This document shows, one piece after another, positions 1 through 8,280 of a DNA stretch of 64,000 nt. The first letter of the stretch is position 1. Every line of letters starts with the position of its first letter. Origin of the DNA: Flavobacterium sp. (GTDB lineage Bacteria; Bacteroidota; Bacteroidia; Flavobacteriales; Flavobacteriaceae); assembly GCF_027483985.1 (NCBI RefSeq), contig NZ_JAIXTJ010000056.1:62001-126000 (forward strand). The letters are read 5' to 3'. The translations under genes and the position numbers were made by a program. The notes under the pieces are model-generated. The model made no database searches. It saw only the letters and a program-made list of their open reading frames with translations, and was not told where the DNA came from.

Positions 1-1
1 A

Positions 2-178
2 GTAGAATTCTTCCACACAATGGGAATGAAAACCAAAATCTCAGAAAACGCTGAAAACATCGAAAAAACAGCCGATTTTATTGTAAATCGTTTCGAAGAA
101 AGAGGTTGGAAAGCTTTGGGCGAAAAACAAAATATTACTTTAGAAAAAGTAAGAGAAATTGTTGAGATGAGTTACTAG
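2..178 (+). CDS. Iron-containing alcohol dehydrogenase, C-terminal fragment (YqhD-like)
   Basis: Only the last 58 codons are in the window; the frame is open from base 2 to a TAG. The tail reads FFHTMGMKTKIS and later ALGEKQNITLEKVREIVE. This resembles the end of E. coli YqhD (FFEQLGVPTHLS ... QLGENHDITLDVSRRI), an NADPH-dependent alcohol/aldehyde reductase of the iron-containing ADH family. The metal- and cofactor-binding parts lie upstream and cannot be checked. The family call rests on recalled similarity of the tail, so the exact substrate class is open. Confidence 0.72.
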   Translation, partial: VEFFHTMGMKTKISENAENIEKTADFIVNRFEERGWKALGEKQNITLEKVREIVEMSY

Positions 179-182
179 TTTT

Positions 183-262
183 AGTGAAGAGTGAAAAGTA
201 AATAGTGATTAGAATTTAAAATCGTTGTGCACTTTGCGCATTCTTCGTGTCTTAGTGGTTAA
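183..262. repeat. Intergenic dispersed repeat with a heptad-period segment
   Basis: Bases 183-212 read as 7-bp steps (agtgaag, agtgaaa, agtaaat, agtgatt), the same pattern as the repeats near 3.3, 15.4 and 28.1 kb. It is followed by a cttagtggttaa-type sequence that I recall as common between genes in flavobacteria. It sits between the alcohol dehydrogenase and the terminator. No coding potential is seen. The rest of 306-479 is AT-rich and I see nothing in it. Confidence 0.55.
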
Positions 263-271
263 AAAAAATCA

Positions 272-305
272 AAAGGCGTTCAAGATTTATTTCCTGAACG
301 CCTTT
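272..305. terminator. Hairpin terminator after the alcohol dehydrogenase
   Basis: Perfect 11-bp arms (aaaggcgttca / tgaacgccttt) around a 12-base loop, with an A-tract on the left and a short T-tract on the right. It can end transcription from the + gene and would also work on the other strand. Confidence 0.75.
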
Positions 306-479
306 ATCTAACCCCAAAACAAAATTTTTAACTAACTATAATTAATGAATTTCCCTAACCGAAATCATATATATTTAAAACGTACTTTGATTAGGCTTAG
401 TATATTGAATATTATAATTTTAAGTTAAATTAATATACTTCAAACAATCAGTTCTAAATCTAAAACTACTAGATTCACG

Positions 480-508
480 TTGCTTTAAATAAAATTTGAG
501 TATTTTTG
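480..508 (+). promoter_or_regulatory. Promoter of gpsA
   Basis: TTG at 480-482, 18 bp, then TATTTTTG at 501-508. This fits the Bacteroidota -33/-7 consensus TTG-N17-23-TAnnTTTG and lies 19 bp before the gpsA ATG. Confidence 0.65.
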
Positions 509-527
509 TTTATCAAACAAACAAATA

Positions 528-1523
528 ATGAATCGATATCCAAAATTTGCAGTAATTGGTGGAGGAAGTTGGGCTACAGCCATTGCAAAAATGCTTTGTG
601 TTAATCTTGACCAAATTGCTTGGTACATGCGCAATCAATCAGCAATTGAACATATAAAATCTCAAAAACACAATCCAAATTATTTAAGTTCAGTTGAATT
701 TGATACTAAAAAATTACTATTAACTTCTGATATAAATGAAGCTGTTGCTTATGCTGATTATATCATTTTTGCAATTCCATCGGCTTTTTTAAGTGCTGAA
801 TTAGAAAAACTAACTGTTAGTTTACAAGATAAAGTAATTTTCTCTGCCATAAAAGGAATTGTACCTGAAACGTTCTTGATTGTAGGAGAACATTTCAACA
901 AAAAATTCGATATTCCATTTGAAAATATTGGTGTAATAACTGGTCCGTGTCACGCTGAAGAAGTGGCTTTAGAAAGACTTTCCTATTTGACCATTGCTTG
1001 CGGTGATTCTGCTAAAGCTAAAGTTGTTGCCAAAGTTTTGGCTGGAAATTATATCAAAACTAAAATATCTGATGATATCATCGGAACGGAATACGCGGCG
1101 ATGTTGAAAAATATTTATGCCATTGCCGCCGGAATTGCACACGGATTAGGTTATGGCGACAATTTTCAGTCGGTAATCATGAGTAATGCCATTCGAGAGA
1201 TGAAGAAATTCATTAGAAAAGTACATAAAATGAAACGTAACATTAATAATTCGGCTTATTTGGGCGATTTATTAGTTACCGGATATTCGGTGTTCTCAAG
1301 AAATAGAATGTTCGGTAATATGATTGGAAAAGGCTACACTGTAAAATCAGCAATGATGGAAATGAGTATGGTTGCCGAAGGATATTATGCCGTAAAAAGT
1401 GCCTATAAATTAAACCAGGAATATGGTGCTAAAACTCCAATTATTGATGCAGTTTATGAGATTTTATATGAAGGTAAAGATGCTAAATCGGTATTTAAAA
1501 AACTTACAGATAAATTAGACTAA
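528..1523 (+). CDS. gpsA: Glycerol-3-phosphate dehydrogenase [NAD(P)+]
   Basis: GpsA reduces dihydroxyacetone phosphate to sn-glycerol 3-phosphate in the cytoplasm for phospholipid synthesis. The 331-residue length is normal for the family. The N-terminal dinucleotide site reads AVIGGGSWATAIAKML (residues 8-23). The GPCHAEEVA motif is near residue 140, and the catalytic-lysine helix region (EYAAMLKNIYAIAAGIAHG) near 190. NNSAYLGDLLVTGYS forms the conserved C-terminal block. A good -33/-7 promoter lies just upstream. The next small gene starts 1 bp after the stop, so the two are probably co-transcribed. Confidence 0.95.
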   Translation: MNRYPKFAVIGGGSWATAIAKMLCVNLDQIAWYMRNQSAIEHIKSQKHNPNYLSSVEFDTKKLLLTSDINEAVAYADYIIFAIPSAFLSAELEKLTVSLQDKVIFSAIKGIVPETFLIVGEHFNKKFDIPFENIGVITGPCHAEEVALERLSYLTIACGDSAKAKVVAKVLAGNYIKTKISDDIIGTEYAAMLKNIYAIAAGIAHGLGYGDNFQSVIMSNAIREMKKFIRKVHKMKRNINNSAYLGDLLVTGYSVFSRNRMFGNMIGKGYTVKSAMMEMSMVAEGYYAVKSAYKLNQEYGAKTPIIDAVYEILYEGKDAKSVFKKLTDKLD

Positions 1524-1524
1524 G

Positions 1525-1749
1525 ATGAGCGAACGTTGGAAATATCAATTAAAAATGGGAGGATTTTGGGGAATCTTTATGGTTGTTTTTATGCTTTTGT
1601 TTGAGATTAAAGAAAAAACTGTTTCACAACAACTTTCAGAAAATAATTTCTACTTCAGAGCCGCTTCTTATCTTGTGATAGGCATCTTCGTTTTAGGATA
1701 TTTTAGTTGGAAGGAAAAGGTTAAAAGAGAGCATTCTACTAAAAAATAG
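1525..1749 (+). CDS. Small two-helix membrane protein
   Basis: 74 residues starting one base after gpsA. There are two predicted membrane helices (about residues 11-26, GGFWGIFMVVFMLLFE, and 46-61, AASYLVIGIFVLGYF), joined by a short polar loop, with a basic tail (WKEKVKREHSTKK). The tight spacing to gpsA supports co-transcription. I do not recognise a named family, and nothing in the sequence indicates function. Confidence 0.6.
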   Translation: MSERWKYQLKMGGFWGIFMVVFMLLFEIKEKTVSQQLSENNFYFRAASYLVIGIFVLGYFSWKEKVKREHSTKK

Positions 1750-1765
1750 ATTTCTACTAAAAAAA

Positions 1766-2173
1766 CTACCTAACAATCACGCCGTCAACAAACAAAATTG
1801 GCACTTCTTCAACATAATCTGGAGTTATGGTTTGTGCTCGGAAGATGAATTTTTTGTCATACAAAGTATCACCAATAAAGTAAGATACCATAAATTCGTT
1901 GTTCAATCTAAGTACACTTGTTTCAACCATTTCAATTTTAACAACTGAAACCGCTGGAACTTTTGGAAACGAATGACGTAATAGCGACGTCTTTTTTTCC
2001 TCGCCATCAATAGTTCCGAAGGCTTTGGAAACTACCATTACATTTTCTATATCATAGTCAGAATCGTTTACAAGATAAACGTACCAAACTTTATCCATAA
2101 AGTCATCGCTCCATTCTTGAACGGCTGCTACAAATACGTTTTCTACTTTTGGGATGGTGATGTCTGCTTTCAT
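1766..2173 (-). CDS. Conserved hypothetical protein downstream of pheS
   Basis: 135 residues, soluble, no signal peptide or membrane segment. It contains mostly beta-type sequence with acidic patches (VYLVNDSDYDIENVMVV; RAQTITPDYVEEVPILF). It lies on the same strand as pheS, separated by 84 bp of heptad-period repeat. I recall genes of this type next to pheS in other flavobacteria but know no function. It converges with the gpsA unit; only 16 bp separate the two stops. Confidence 0.7.
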   Translation of the reverse strand: MKADITIPKVENVFVAAVQEWSDDFMDKVWYVYLVNDSDYDIENVMVVSKAFGTIDGEEKKTSLLRHSFPKVPAVSVVKIEMVETSVLRLNNEFMVSYFIGDTLYDKKFIFRAQTITPDYVEEVPILFVDGVIVR

Positions 2174-2262
2174 AGGATTGTTGATTTTTGATTAACGATT
2201 TTTGATTTTAGAAGTAAATCTCGAAATCAAAAATCGTTATTCTTCATTCTTAAATCATTATA
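2174..2262. repeat. Heptad-period inverted repeat
   Basis: On the + strand the left half steps by seven bases (gattgtt, gattttt, gattaac, gattttt, gatttta). The right half, aaatcaaaaatcgttatt, is roughly its reverse complement. It fills the whole gap between pheS and the downstream gene. The same element occurs at 9323, 11999 and, shorter, at 3756. Confidence 0.7.
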
Positions 2263-3277
2263 TACTTGATTTAAATTGCTCCAAGAAACGAACATCGTTT
2301 TCGAAGAACATTCTGATGTCGCCAATTTGGTGTAAAAGCATTGCAATACGCTCGATTCCCATTCCAAAGGCGAAACCAGAGAATTCATCGGGATTGATGC
2401 CACAATTCTTTAGAACATTTGGATCAACCATTCCGCAACCTCCAATTTCTAACCAACCTGTTCCTTTAGTAATTCGATAATCTGTTTCGGTTTTTAAACC
2501 CCAATAAATATCAATTTCGGCACTTGGTTCGGTAAAAGGAAAATAACTTGGACGTAAACGAATTTTAGACTTTCCGAACATTTCTTTAGTGAAATAAAGT
2601 AATGTTTGTTTTAAGTCGGCAAACGAAACGTCTTTATCAATATACAAACCCTCCACTTGATGGAAAATACAGTGAGAACGTGATGAAACCGCTTCGTTAC
2701 GGAAAACTCTTCCTGGAGAAATGGTACGAATTGGTGGTTTATTGTTTTCCATATAACGCACTTGCACTGATGATGTATGCGTACGCAACAAAACATCAGG
2801 ATTGGTTTGGATGAAAAACGTGTCTTGCATATCTCTTGCTGGATGATATTCTGGCAAGTTTAATGCTGTAAAATTATGCCAATCGTCTTCAATTTCTGGA
2901 CCTTCAGAAACGTTGAATCCGATGGTTGAAAAGATATCAATAATTTGATTTTTTACTATTGAAATAGGATGACGAGAGCCAATTTGAATAGGCTCACCTG
3001 GACGTGACAAATCGCCATAAAAACCTTTTACTTCTTCTTTGCTTTCTAGCTCTTCTTGAATGGTTTTTACTTTTTCTTCAGCAACAGCTTTAAGTGTATT
3101 AATTACTTGTCCGAAGTCTTTCTTTTGGTCGTTTGGAATATTTTTGAACTCATTAAAAAGTTCTTTCAACAATCCTTTACTTCCTAAATATTTTATACGA
3201 AATTGCTCTAACGATTCTTTATTTTTCTCGTTAAATGCTTTAGCTTCTTCAATATGTTGTTTAATCTTGTCTATCAT
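2258..3277 (-). CDS. pheS: Phenylalanyl-tRNA synthetase alpha subunit
   Basis: PheS with PheT charges tRNA-Phe. 339 residues, the normal length. The N-terminal coiled coil (about 1-85, [20 protein letters not shown]) binds tRNA and contains KYLGSKG. The class II core follows: motif 2 includes [13 protein letters not shown] and [19 protein letters not shown], and motif 3 is [16 protein letters not shown] near the C-terminus. A TAAATTTG -7 element is visible at 3304-3297 on the minus strand. PheT is not in the window, so the subunits are encoded apart, as in many Bacteroidota. Confidence 0.96.
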   Translation of the reverse strand: MIDKIKQHIEEAKAFNEKNKESLEQFRIKYLGSKGLLKELFNEFKNIPNDQKKDFGQVINTLKAVAEEKVKTIQEELESKEEVKGFYGDLSRPGEPIQIGSRHPISIVKNQIIDIFSTIGFNVSEGPEIEDDWHNFTALNLPEYHPARDMQDTFFIQTNPDVLLRTHTSSVQVRYMENNKPPIRTISPGRVFRNEAVSSRSHCIFHQVEGLYIDKDVSFADLKQTLLYFTKEMFGKSKIRLRPSYFPFTEPSAEIDIYWGLKTETDYRITKGTGWLEIGGCGMVDPNVLKNCGINPDEFSGFAFGMGIERIAMLLHQIGDIRMFFENDVRFLEQFKSSI

Positions 3278-3313
3278 CGTTCGTTCTTTGAAGGTGCAAA
3301 TTTAGCTTTTTTT

Positions 3314-3396
3314 AGTGATTAGTGAAAAGTAATTAGTAATTAGTCAAAAAAACGTTTGTAAAAAGCTAATCACTTTTCACTATTTACTATTCACTT
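3314..3396. repeat. Heptad-period inverted repeat
   Basis: The left arm steps by seven (agtgatt, agtgaaa, agtaatt, agtaatt, agtcaaa). The right arm, ctaatcacttttcactattt and onward, is its imperfect reverse complement, so a long hairpin is possible. It lies between pheS and the gene ending at 3395 and reaches that gene's stop codon. Confidence 0.75.
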
Positions 3397-3751
3397 AAGC
3401 AATAAGTTCTTTCTCTAAAAAATAATTCACAATGGCATCTTTCATTAAAATGGTTTGTTCACCTGCTTTTAATGGCGGTAATTCTTCTTTTACTTTATAG
3501 TGAGGCCATCCGTCTTTATCGAAAAATTCGAATTCGTAGTAGCCATAAGGTTCTAATAATCTACAAATGGCGATGTGCATTAGGTTTACTTTTTCGTCTT
3601 TTTTGAATTCGCGATGGAATTTTCCAAATTCTTGAATTCCGATAAGGTAAATTATGGCGTCTAAATCTAAATCTTCTCCTTGCGAAAATTGATTGGAAAG
3701 TATTTCAACGACTTTTTCCCAGCGTTCTTTTAGTTGTATATCTCTAGACAT
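3395..3751 (-). CDS. Conserved hypothetical protein
   Basis: 118 residues, soluble, no signal. The N-terminal half is helical (RWEKVVEILSNQFSQGEDLDLDAIIYLIGIQEFGK) and the C-terminal half more strand-like (YGYYEFEFFDKDGWPHYKV), ending in a helix. I recall homologues in many Bacteroidota without a function. A TATATTTG -7 element lies at 3825-3818 on the minus strand. The stop codon is inside the heptad repeat. Confidence 0.75.
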   Translation of the reverse strand: MSRDIQLKERWEKVVEILSNQFSQGEDLDLDAIIYLIGIQEFGKFHREFKKDEKVNLMHIAICRLLEPYGYYEFEFFDKDGWPHYKVKEELPPLKAGEQTILMKDAIVNYFLEKELIA

Positions 3752-3755
3752 TTAA

Positions 3756-3790
3756 TTTTTGATTGTCGATTAACGAATTTTAATTTCAGA
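3756..3790. repeat. Short heptad-period repeat
   Basis: gattgtc, gattaac, gaatttt, aatttca in steps of seven bases. It lies just upstream of the minus gene that starts at 3751, and is the same family as the repeats at 2174, 9323 and 11999. Confidence 0.5.
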
Positions 3791-3878
3791 TTTTGTGCTG
3801 AAATTTAAAACTATTTGCAAATATAGTTTATCAAAACTGAATTTTTAGGATTTGGAATTTGCCTTTTGGAAATTCGAT

Positions 3879-3886
3879 TATATTTG
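3879..3886 (+). promoter_or_regulatory. -7 element for the CvpA-like gene
   Basis: TATATTTG matches TAnnTTTG; no well-spaced TTG was found. It lies downstream of the ATG used by the ORF track (3852), which supports the internal start at 3906. Confidence 0.5.
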
Positions 3887-3905
3887 TCGTTTAAAAACAA
3901 GTAGA

Positions 3906-4397
3906 ATGGGTTTTATCGATATTTTTTTAGGGGTTTTATTGGGTTATGGTATTTTTAAAGGAATTAGAAATGGACTAATTGTTGAATTTGCTTCCTTGAT
4001 TTCTTTTTTTGTTGGAATTTATATTGCTGTAAAATTTTCTTCCGTTGTTGGAGGTTTTATTGGAGATTCAAAATCGGCTAAAGTTTTAGCATTTGTACTT
4101 ACATTTATCCTTGTTGTTATCGGAATTCATTTGCTTGCCAAAGTCTTTTCTAAAATTGCAAGTGCCTTGTTTTTAGGATTAATCAACCGAATTGGTGGTG
4201 CTCTTTTTGGTGGACTAAAAACGGCGTTGATTCTTGGTGTGATTTTAAGTTTGTTTCAAAAAGTAAATCTTAATGATGCTTTAATCAGTAAAGAAACTCA
4301 GGAAGAATCTTTATTTTTTAATCCGATATTAAAGACATCTGAATTTATGTTGCCTGTTCTAACGGATTGGTTTAAGGATTTGAAAAGTAAGGTTTAA
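3906..4397 (+). CDS. CvpA family membrane protein
   Basis: I use the ATG at 3906 (163 residues) because the protein then begins MGFIDIFLGVLLGYGIFKGI, as CvpA proteins do, and because a -7 element lies between this ATG and the track start. Four membrane helices are seen (about residues 5-22, 26-43, 61-82 and 97-120) with glycines typical of the family (RNGLIVEFASLISFFVG). CvpA was named for colicin V production in E. coli; its general role in envelope function is not settled. It is monocistronic and converges on the next gene. Confidence 0.85.
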   Translation: MGFIDIFLGVLLGYGIFKGIRNGLIVEFASLISFFVGIYIAVKFSSVVGGFIGDSKSAKVLAFVLTFILVVIGIHLLAKVFSKIASALFLGLINRIGGALFGGLKTALILGVILSLFQKVNLNDALISKETQEESLFFNPILKTSEFMLPVLTDWFKDLKSKV

Positions 4398-4411
4398 TTA
4401 GACTTTCAATG

Positions 4412-4681
4412 TTATCTGTATGGATAAAGAAAGAAAGCTAACACAATTAAAGTGGTACAAAAAAAAAGTAAAAGCATGCTTTTGCTCTCTGAAGTAAATT
4501 TCCATTTGTCAAGACAAAAATATATTATGGAAAATAATATTGAAATTCCTACTAAAATTGGAACAGTTAAAACAAATATTAAACTAACACCACCGCCTTC
4601 AACTGGCACAAATAGCGTCATTATTGGAGTTAAAAAACCTAAAAATAAAATCAAAAATACTCCTTTATTGTTATTTCCCAT
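4412..4681 (-). CDS. Small membrane protein, unknown
   Basis: 89 residues with three hydrophobic helices (about 7-24, 32-53 and 67-85) and a short basic end. The overlapping + strand ORF (4452-4685) lacks such structure, so I take the minus strand as coding. No family recognised. It converges with the CvpA gene, 14 bp between stops. Confidence 0.5.
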   Translation of the reverse strand: MGNNNKGVFLILFLGFLTPIMTLFVPVEGGGVSLIFVLTVPILVGISILFSIIYFCLDKWKFTSESKSMLLLFFCTTLIVLAFFLYPYR

Positions 4682-4718
4682 TTGATTTTATTATATTTAC
4701 ATTCATAGGTTATAATGA

Positions 4719-4806
4719 AAAAATAAGATTCCTACGGAATGACAAACAATGTCTATAAACTACCAGAAGTAAGAAACTGAAAACTAAGCACTGAAAACTG
4801 CCAACT
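4719..4806. repeat. Intergenic dispersed repeats before batE's end
   Basis: Contains agattcctacggaatgaca, a short palindrome (ttcctacggaa) that I recall as widespread between flavobacterial genes. It is followed by heptad steps (aactgaa, aactaag, cactgaa, aactgcc, aacttta) that run up to the batE stop. No ORF is seen. Confidence 0.5.
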
Positions 4807-5559
4807 TTAATTCAATTCCTTAATCGCTTCATCACTGATCCAACCAGTAGTTTCATCGGTAAGTTGTACTTTTTTCCAATTGGCTATACTTTCTAGAATA
4901 TAGACTTTTGTTCCTTCGTGAAGTAAAATTGTTTCTGGACTTGATGCTTTTGGTTCGCCTTTTACCGATGCTGTTTCGGCAAAAACTATAGCTGGTCTTT
5001 CATTTGCTAATCGGTTTTTTTCGAATAGTGCTGAAAAAATTGTGGTAGCTATTATTAACAATACGATAAACATTCCTGTAAAATAGATTCGTTTTTTAAA
5101 AGCCGTTGGAGAAAAATAATATCCAATGAAAAAAGCAAAAAACACAAAAGCAAACGCAACAGCAATCCAAGCCCAAGTATCGTAGCGATAACTAGAAGTA
5201 AAGTCAGCAATTAATTTATCAAAACCTACTTTTGGAATGATTTTAATGTCGTCAATAGCCATTTTTCTTGCAAAATCTAAGTTGGTTTGAATTTCAGAAT
5301 CGTTTGGGTTTAGTTGCAATGCCTTTTCATAATTGTAAATAGCTGGCGCCACTTTATGCAACTTATAATAACAATTTCCGAGATTGAAATACAACTCAGC
5401 CGATTGTTGACCGTTTGCTAAAACACTTTCGTAGCTCGCAATTGCTGCTTCATATTTTCCGTCATTGTACTGATTATTTCCATCTACAAATGGATTAGAA
5501 ACATCGGTTGCAAAAACAGATGCAGAAATAAATAGAATTATGTATAAATACTTTTTCAT
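4807..5559 (-). CDS. batE: BatE-like TPR protein with SH3 domain
   Basis: 250 residues. Signal peptide about 1-17 (MKKYLYIILFISASVFA). TPR helices follow at 25-110 (NQYNDGKYEAAIASYESVL; AELYFNLGNCYYKLHKVAPAIYNYEKALQLNPND). Two membrane helices lie near 130-150 and 160-180, and a C-terminal SH3b-like domain (about 190-250) ends VQLTDETTGWISDEAIKEL. It is the last gene of the moxR-bat operon, named for aerotolerance in Bacteroides fragilis. It is thought to act with BatA-D at the inner membrane; the biochemical role is not established. Confidence 0.85.
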   Translation of the reverse strand: MKKYLYIILFISASVFATDVSNPFVDGNNQYNDGKYEAAIASYESVLANGQQSAELYFNLGNCYYKLHKVAPAIYNYEKALQLNPNDSEIQTNLDFARKMAIDDIKIIPKVGFDKLIADFTSSYRYDTWAWIAVAFAFVFFAFFIGYYFSPTAFKKRIYFTGMFIVLLIIATTIFSALFEKNRLANERPAIVFAETASVKGEPKASSPETILLHEGTKVYILESIANWKKVQLTDETTGWISDEAIKELN

Positions 5560-5669
5560 TTTAAACCATTAAGGTATTAAGGTTCATTAAGCTAACTCAA
5601 TTATAATTTTTGGAACACAGATTTTAGAAATTTTAAAGATTATTAAAAGCTGTGTTGCTCGACTTATTA

Positions 5670-7439
5670 TTATGATATCTGTTTTTCTAAACTCGAAATG
5701 ATCTCAACTGCTTTGTCGTAATCTTGCTGAATTAATGTACTTGATGACGGAGCATATCTTGCCAATTCACAGCTCTCGGTTAAGGTTATAAATTCTTTTA
5801 CCGTTTCTGAATCAGCTTTTCGTGATAGTAAAATTTCTGTGATTTTATCTTTACTCATTTCTGATGTTTCGATGTTTAATTTGGCTTTCAAGAAATTGTG
5901 CATTGCTTTTTCTAACGCAATATAAAATAGCTCTTTATTGTTGATTTGTTTTTTGGCTTCTGATAAATATTTCTTAGCCAACGCATTCGATTTTTTTCTT
6001 CGATTACCAACAATATCAGCGTCTTCAGTGTCTTTTCGTTTTTTGAAAACTATTACTGCTGGAATTAATAAAAATGGCAAACACAACAATCCATAAAACA
6101 ATCCAGAACCTAAGAAATCATCTGAGGCTATATTTTCTAAATTTGTTTTTTGTTTGATAAAAGCAAATGATTTTGTTGGCGTCACCGCTTTTTTAGCCAC
6201 TTCATCCGATGAATTTACTACAGCATTTGTACTATTATTTGTGCCTTCAAGTACATTCAAAACTATATTTGGTGAAGTAATTGTTTTATAACTACCCGAT
6301 GTCAAATCAAAATAAGAAAACTCTAATCCTTTTATCGGAAAGTTTCCTTTAGATTGCGGAATTATAGTATATCTATCGGAAATACTACCAGTCATTCCGG
6401 ATAACGGTGTAGAAACATTTTCTGTATGTTCTGGATCATACATTTCAAGTTCTGATGGAACAACAGGTTTTGGTAAATTGAATAATTTTAAATTTCCTAC
6501 ACCTGTAACTTTAATATCTAAATCTAGTGATTCACCGCTTTTAAGAGTGGTCTTTGACGGAAGAACACTAAAGTTGAATTTACCAACTGCGCCTGTAAAA
6601 CTTGCTGGTTTACCTGCTTCAGGAAGTGGTTTTACATTTATAATTTTACTTCCTGCAGAAACTCTTTTGCTGTCATCGACGAGTTGCACTTGACCAAAAA
6701 AATTAGGTCTTCCGCGTGGAACTTGACAATCAATATCTAATGCTAAAGGTTCAATAACTAACTTACCAGCTTTTTGCGGATATAGAACTGTTTTTCTCAA
6801 GACGACATATCGGTATCGTTCACCTTTAAACATTCCTTCTTCGGCAACTAACTGTTTGATATCGATATTTTGACTCCAAAAATCTTTATACTTTGGCTTG
6901 TTTAATTCTTGCCAGTTGGTGATGCCTATGTTGTAACTAAAATACAATTTGTAAACAACGGTTATTGGCTCGTTTACATAAGGATTGGTTTTAGAAATAT
7001 CAGCAACGAGGTACAAATTATTATCGGCTCTAACTGTTGCTGGTTCATTGGGATCATTTGGTTGATTTACCGCATTGGTCACGGTAATTTTAATGGGTAA
7101 GGTTTTGTAATACTGCCCATTAATTTCAATTAAAGCTTGTTTTATTATCAAATTACCTTTTCGTAAAGGCAATAAAACATAGGTATACGTTTTTAAAAAT
7201 GAGCCACGTCCATTTATCCATGTTTCGCTAATGGATTGACTTGGACCGCCAACTACTCTAAAACCACAAGCTTCAAAGTTTGGTGGAACAAAATTATCTC
7301 CATCTTCATTCATTGAAAATTCAATTCGAACTCTTTCATTTAATCCCAAAGTATTTTTGCTCACTTCGGCTTCGAATTTTACTTGAGCGAAAAGTGAATT
7401 GGCTATAAATAAAACAATTAAAACTACTATTTTTCTCAT
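5670..7439 (-). CDS. batD: BatD-like protein
   Basis: I start at the ATG at 7439 (589 residues). It gives a clean signal peptide (MRKIVVLIVLFIANSLFAQ) and removes the overlap with batC that the track start would create. The long periplasmic part has repeated beta domains typical of BatD (KFEAEVSKNTLGLNERVRIEF near the N-terminus). One membrane helix (SGLFYGLLCLPFLLIPAVIVF) lies near residue 455, with a helical cytoplasmic tail (FYIALEKAMHNFLKAKLNI). It lies 25 bp after batC and 110 bp before batE. Confidence 0.85.
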   Translation of the reverse strand: MRKIVVLIVLFIANSLFAQVKFEAEVSKNTLGLNERVRIEFSMNEDGDNFVPPNFEACGFRVVGGPSQSISETWINGRGSFLKTYTYVLLPLRKGNLIIKQALIEINGQYYKTLPIKITVTNAVNQPNDPNEPATVRADNNLYLVADISKTNPYVNEPITVVYKLYFSYNIGITNWQELNKPKYKDFWSQNIDIKQLVAEEGMFKGERYRYVVLRKTVLYPQKAGKLVIEPLALDIDCQVPRGRPNFFGQVQLVDDSKRVSAGSKIINVKPLPEAGKPASFTGAVGKFNFSVLPSKTTLKSGESLDLDIKVTGVGNLKLFNLPKPVVPSELEMYDPEHTENVSTPLSGMTGSISDRYTIIPQSKGNFPIKGLEFSYFDLTSGSYKTITSPNIVLNVLEGTNNSTNAVVNSSDEVAKKAVTPTKSFAFIKQKTNLENIASDDFLGSGLFYGLLCLPFLLIPAVIVFKKRKDTEDADIVGNRRKKSNALAKKYLSEAKKQINNKELFYIALEKAMHNFLKAKLNIETSEMSKDKITEILLSRKADSETVKEFITLTESCELARYAPSSSTLIQQDYDKAVEIISSLEKQIS

Positions 7440-7464
7440 CTTCTCATTTGTAATTATGAAATAA

Positions 7465-8196
7465 TTACCAGTCTTTTTCAGGTTTTTTAGGATTAGCAAG
7501 TGCTTTTTGAGCATTTACTTTTTCTTGAACTTTTTTCTCTTCATTATTAACAGCATCTAATAAATTTTCTATTCGTTGCTTAGATGCGCCCGATGGCTTA
7601 GGTTGTTCAGGATTATTTCCTTTGCCTTTATCTTTATCTTGGTTGTCTTTTCCGTCTTTTTTATCTTTGTTTTTGTCTTGATCTTTGTTGTCTTTTTCTT
7701 GATCTTTCTTTTCCTCTTTTTTATCTTTTTCTTGATCTTTTTTATTCTCTTTAGGTTTTTCTGGTGGTGGATTATCTTTTAGCATTTTTTTAGCCAAAGC
7801 ATAATTATAGCGCGTTTCTTCGTCATTAGGATTATTTCTCAAAGCATTTTTATAAGCTTCAACAGCACCTTGATATTCTTTTTCTTTCATCAAAACATTT
7901 CCAAGATTATGAAACGCTTTGTGTTTTTCGGGTTTGGTTTTAGCGTCTTGAATCGCCTTTGCAAATTGGTATTTCGATTCTGAAAATTGATTTTCTTTAT
8001 AAATTGTGGTTCCTAGATTGTAGGATGAAATGGCTTTCTTCTTAAACTTTGACTGCGAAATTCTATAATTTGCTTCGGCATCGGCATATTTTTTTTCGGC
8101 AAATTCCTCGTTACCTTTTGGCAAAAATTTATCTTTCTCTTGCGCTTTTATTGCAAAAGAAATTAATATTAAAAGTAATGTTATACTGTTTTTCAT
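7465..8196 (-). CDS. batC: BatC-like TPR protein with a charged linker
   Basis: I choose the ATG at 8196 (243 residues), which puts a signal peptide at the N-terminus (MKNSITLLLILISFAIKAQ). Three TPR units fill about 20-145 (EYQGAVEAYKNALRNNPNDEE). A run of about 55 residues made almost only of K, D, E, N and Q follows (DKKEEKKDQEKDNKDQDKN), then a helical tail (RIENLLDAVNNEEKKVQEK). TPR plus a Lys/Asp-rich linker is usual for BatC in Bacteroidota. It lies in the operon between batB and batD. Confidence 0.85.
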   Translation of the reverse strand: MKNSITLLLILISFAIKAQEKDKFLPKGNEEFAEKKYADAEANYRISQSKFKKKAISSYNLGTTIYKENQFSESKYQFAKAIQDAKTKPEKHKAFHNLGNVLMKEKEYQGAVEAYKNALRNNPNDEETRYNYALAKKMLKDNPPPEKPKENKKDQEKDKKEEKKDQEKDNKDQDKNKDKKDGKDNQDKDKGKGNNPEQPKPSGASKQRIENLLDAVNNEEKKVQEKVNAQKALANPKKPEKDW

Positions 8197-8280
8197 AGTT
8201 TTTTTTGAAACGAATTTCACGAATTTTCACGAATTGTATTGTGTTAATTGCACGAATTTTGAAAGCTTTGCTTTCCTTAT
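8197..8280. repeat. Intergenic repeat between batB and batC
   Basis: Three close copies of cacgaattt(t) (8217-8263) with 9-11 bp steps. Similar acgaatttcacgaatt strings are common between flavobacterial genes in my experience. No ORF. Confidence 0.4.

Noticed and set aside
2602-2814. ORFs on both strands inside pheS
   Set aside because: They lie fully within the conserved class II core of pheS and are shadows.
4452-4685. + strand ORF opposite the small membrane protein
   Set aside because: No signal, helix or family features; the minus frame has three well-formed membrane helices.
7576-7782. Hydrophobic + strand ORF (MLRCARWLRLFRIIS...)
   Set aside because: It is the complement of the Lys/Asp-rich linker of BatC; such linkers always give a false Phe/Ile-rich ORF on the other strand.
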